Shown: positions 63,976 to 64,000 of the stretch, piece by piece
Layout of the letters: each line of letters starts with the position of its first letter
How positions within the stretch are numbered: position 1 is the first letter of the stretch
Source of the DNA: Sphingobacterium sp. LZ7M1
GTDB taxonomy: Bacteria; Bacteroidota; Bacteroidia; Sphingobacteriales; Sphingobacteriaceae
Reading direction: 5' to 3'
Assembly (NCBI RefSeq): GCF_024296865.1
Contig: NZ_CP101134.1
Coordinates: 2,480,001 to 2,544,000, forward strand
Length of the DNA stretch: 64,000 bases
The notes under the pieces: model-generated
The model's input: the letters and a program-made list of their open reading frames with translations, nothing else
What the model was told of the DNA's origin: nothing
Database searches by the model: none
Position numbers and translations under genes: made by a program

Positions 63976-64000
63976 TTCCTAAGTGCGTTTTCCAAAGTTT

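Overview
The window is a chromosomal segment of a Bacteroidota bacterium, most likely Sphingobacteriaceae and close to Sphingobacterium. The signs are a SusC/SusD pair, a fused MurF-alanine racemase, DUF3822 next to rsmD, Bacteroidota-type promoters (TTTG / TAnnTTTG) before tRNA and some protein genes, weak Shine-Dalgarno sites, and an AT-rich composition with A-run/hairpin/T-run terminators. This rests on gene content; no similarity search was run.

Layout. 1-560 is non-coding: a 99-bp tandem repeat and a dispersed palindromic element. 563-10132 holds a DEAD-box helicase, coaD-rsmD-DUF3822, a RecD-like helicase, a DPP-IV-like S9 peptidase, a HEAT-like protein, ruvB and a dolichol-phosphate-mannose-synthase-like GT2. 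10378-15508 carries three tandem POT peptide transporters. 15991-18937 is an operon of a Tat-exported TIM-barrel protein, a LutA-like protein and an UMF1-type MFS transporter. 18981-25389 has a PBP4-type peptidase and a SusCD pair. 25907-33265 has ThuA, aroB, an S4 protein, proline dehydrogenase, a HAD phosphatase, an ECF sigma factor with a membrane-anchored beta-barrel partner, and a universal stress protein. Then come tRNA-Thr and clpB.

36439-41057 is amino-acid biosynthesis: lysA with aspartokinase, and serC with serA. 41399-46252 is gyrA followed by two secreted TPR proteins. 46253-47021 is a 770-bp gene-free stretch of intergenic repeats. 47022-54344 holds a ZIP transporter, dps, an aldo/keto reductase, a long RluA-type pseudouridine synthase, a Crp-like regulator, a pentapeptide-repeat protein, an FMN reductase and a DJ-1/PfpI protein. 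54943-63779 holds ppk1, a PA0069-type radical SAM protein, a small lipoprotein, an operon of murF-alr, DUF502 and a degenerate LytS-type kinase, recX, tRNA-Gly, tRNA-Leu and a small membrane protein.

Most of the window is housekeeping. I found no phage, IS element, CRISPR array or defence island. The observations most worth checking are Leu at the Ser83-equivalent position of GyrA, a LytS-like pseudokinase lacking its phosphoacceptor histidine at the end of a cell-wall operon, a protein combining an inner-membrane helix with an outer-membrane-type beta-barrel beside an ECF sigma factor, and several families of dispersed intergenic repeats.
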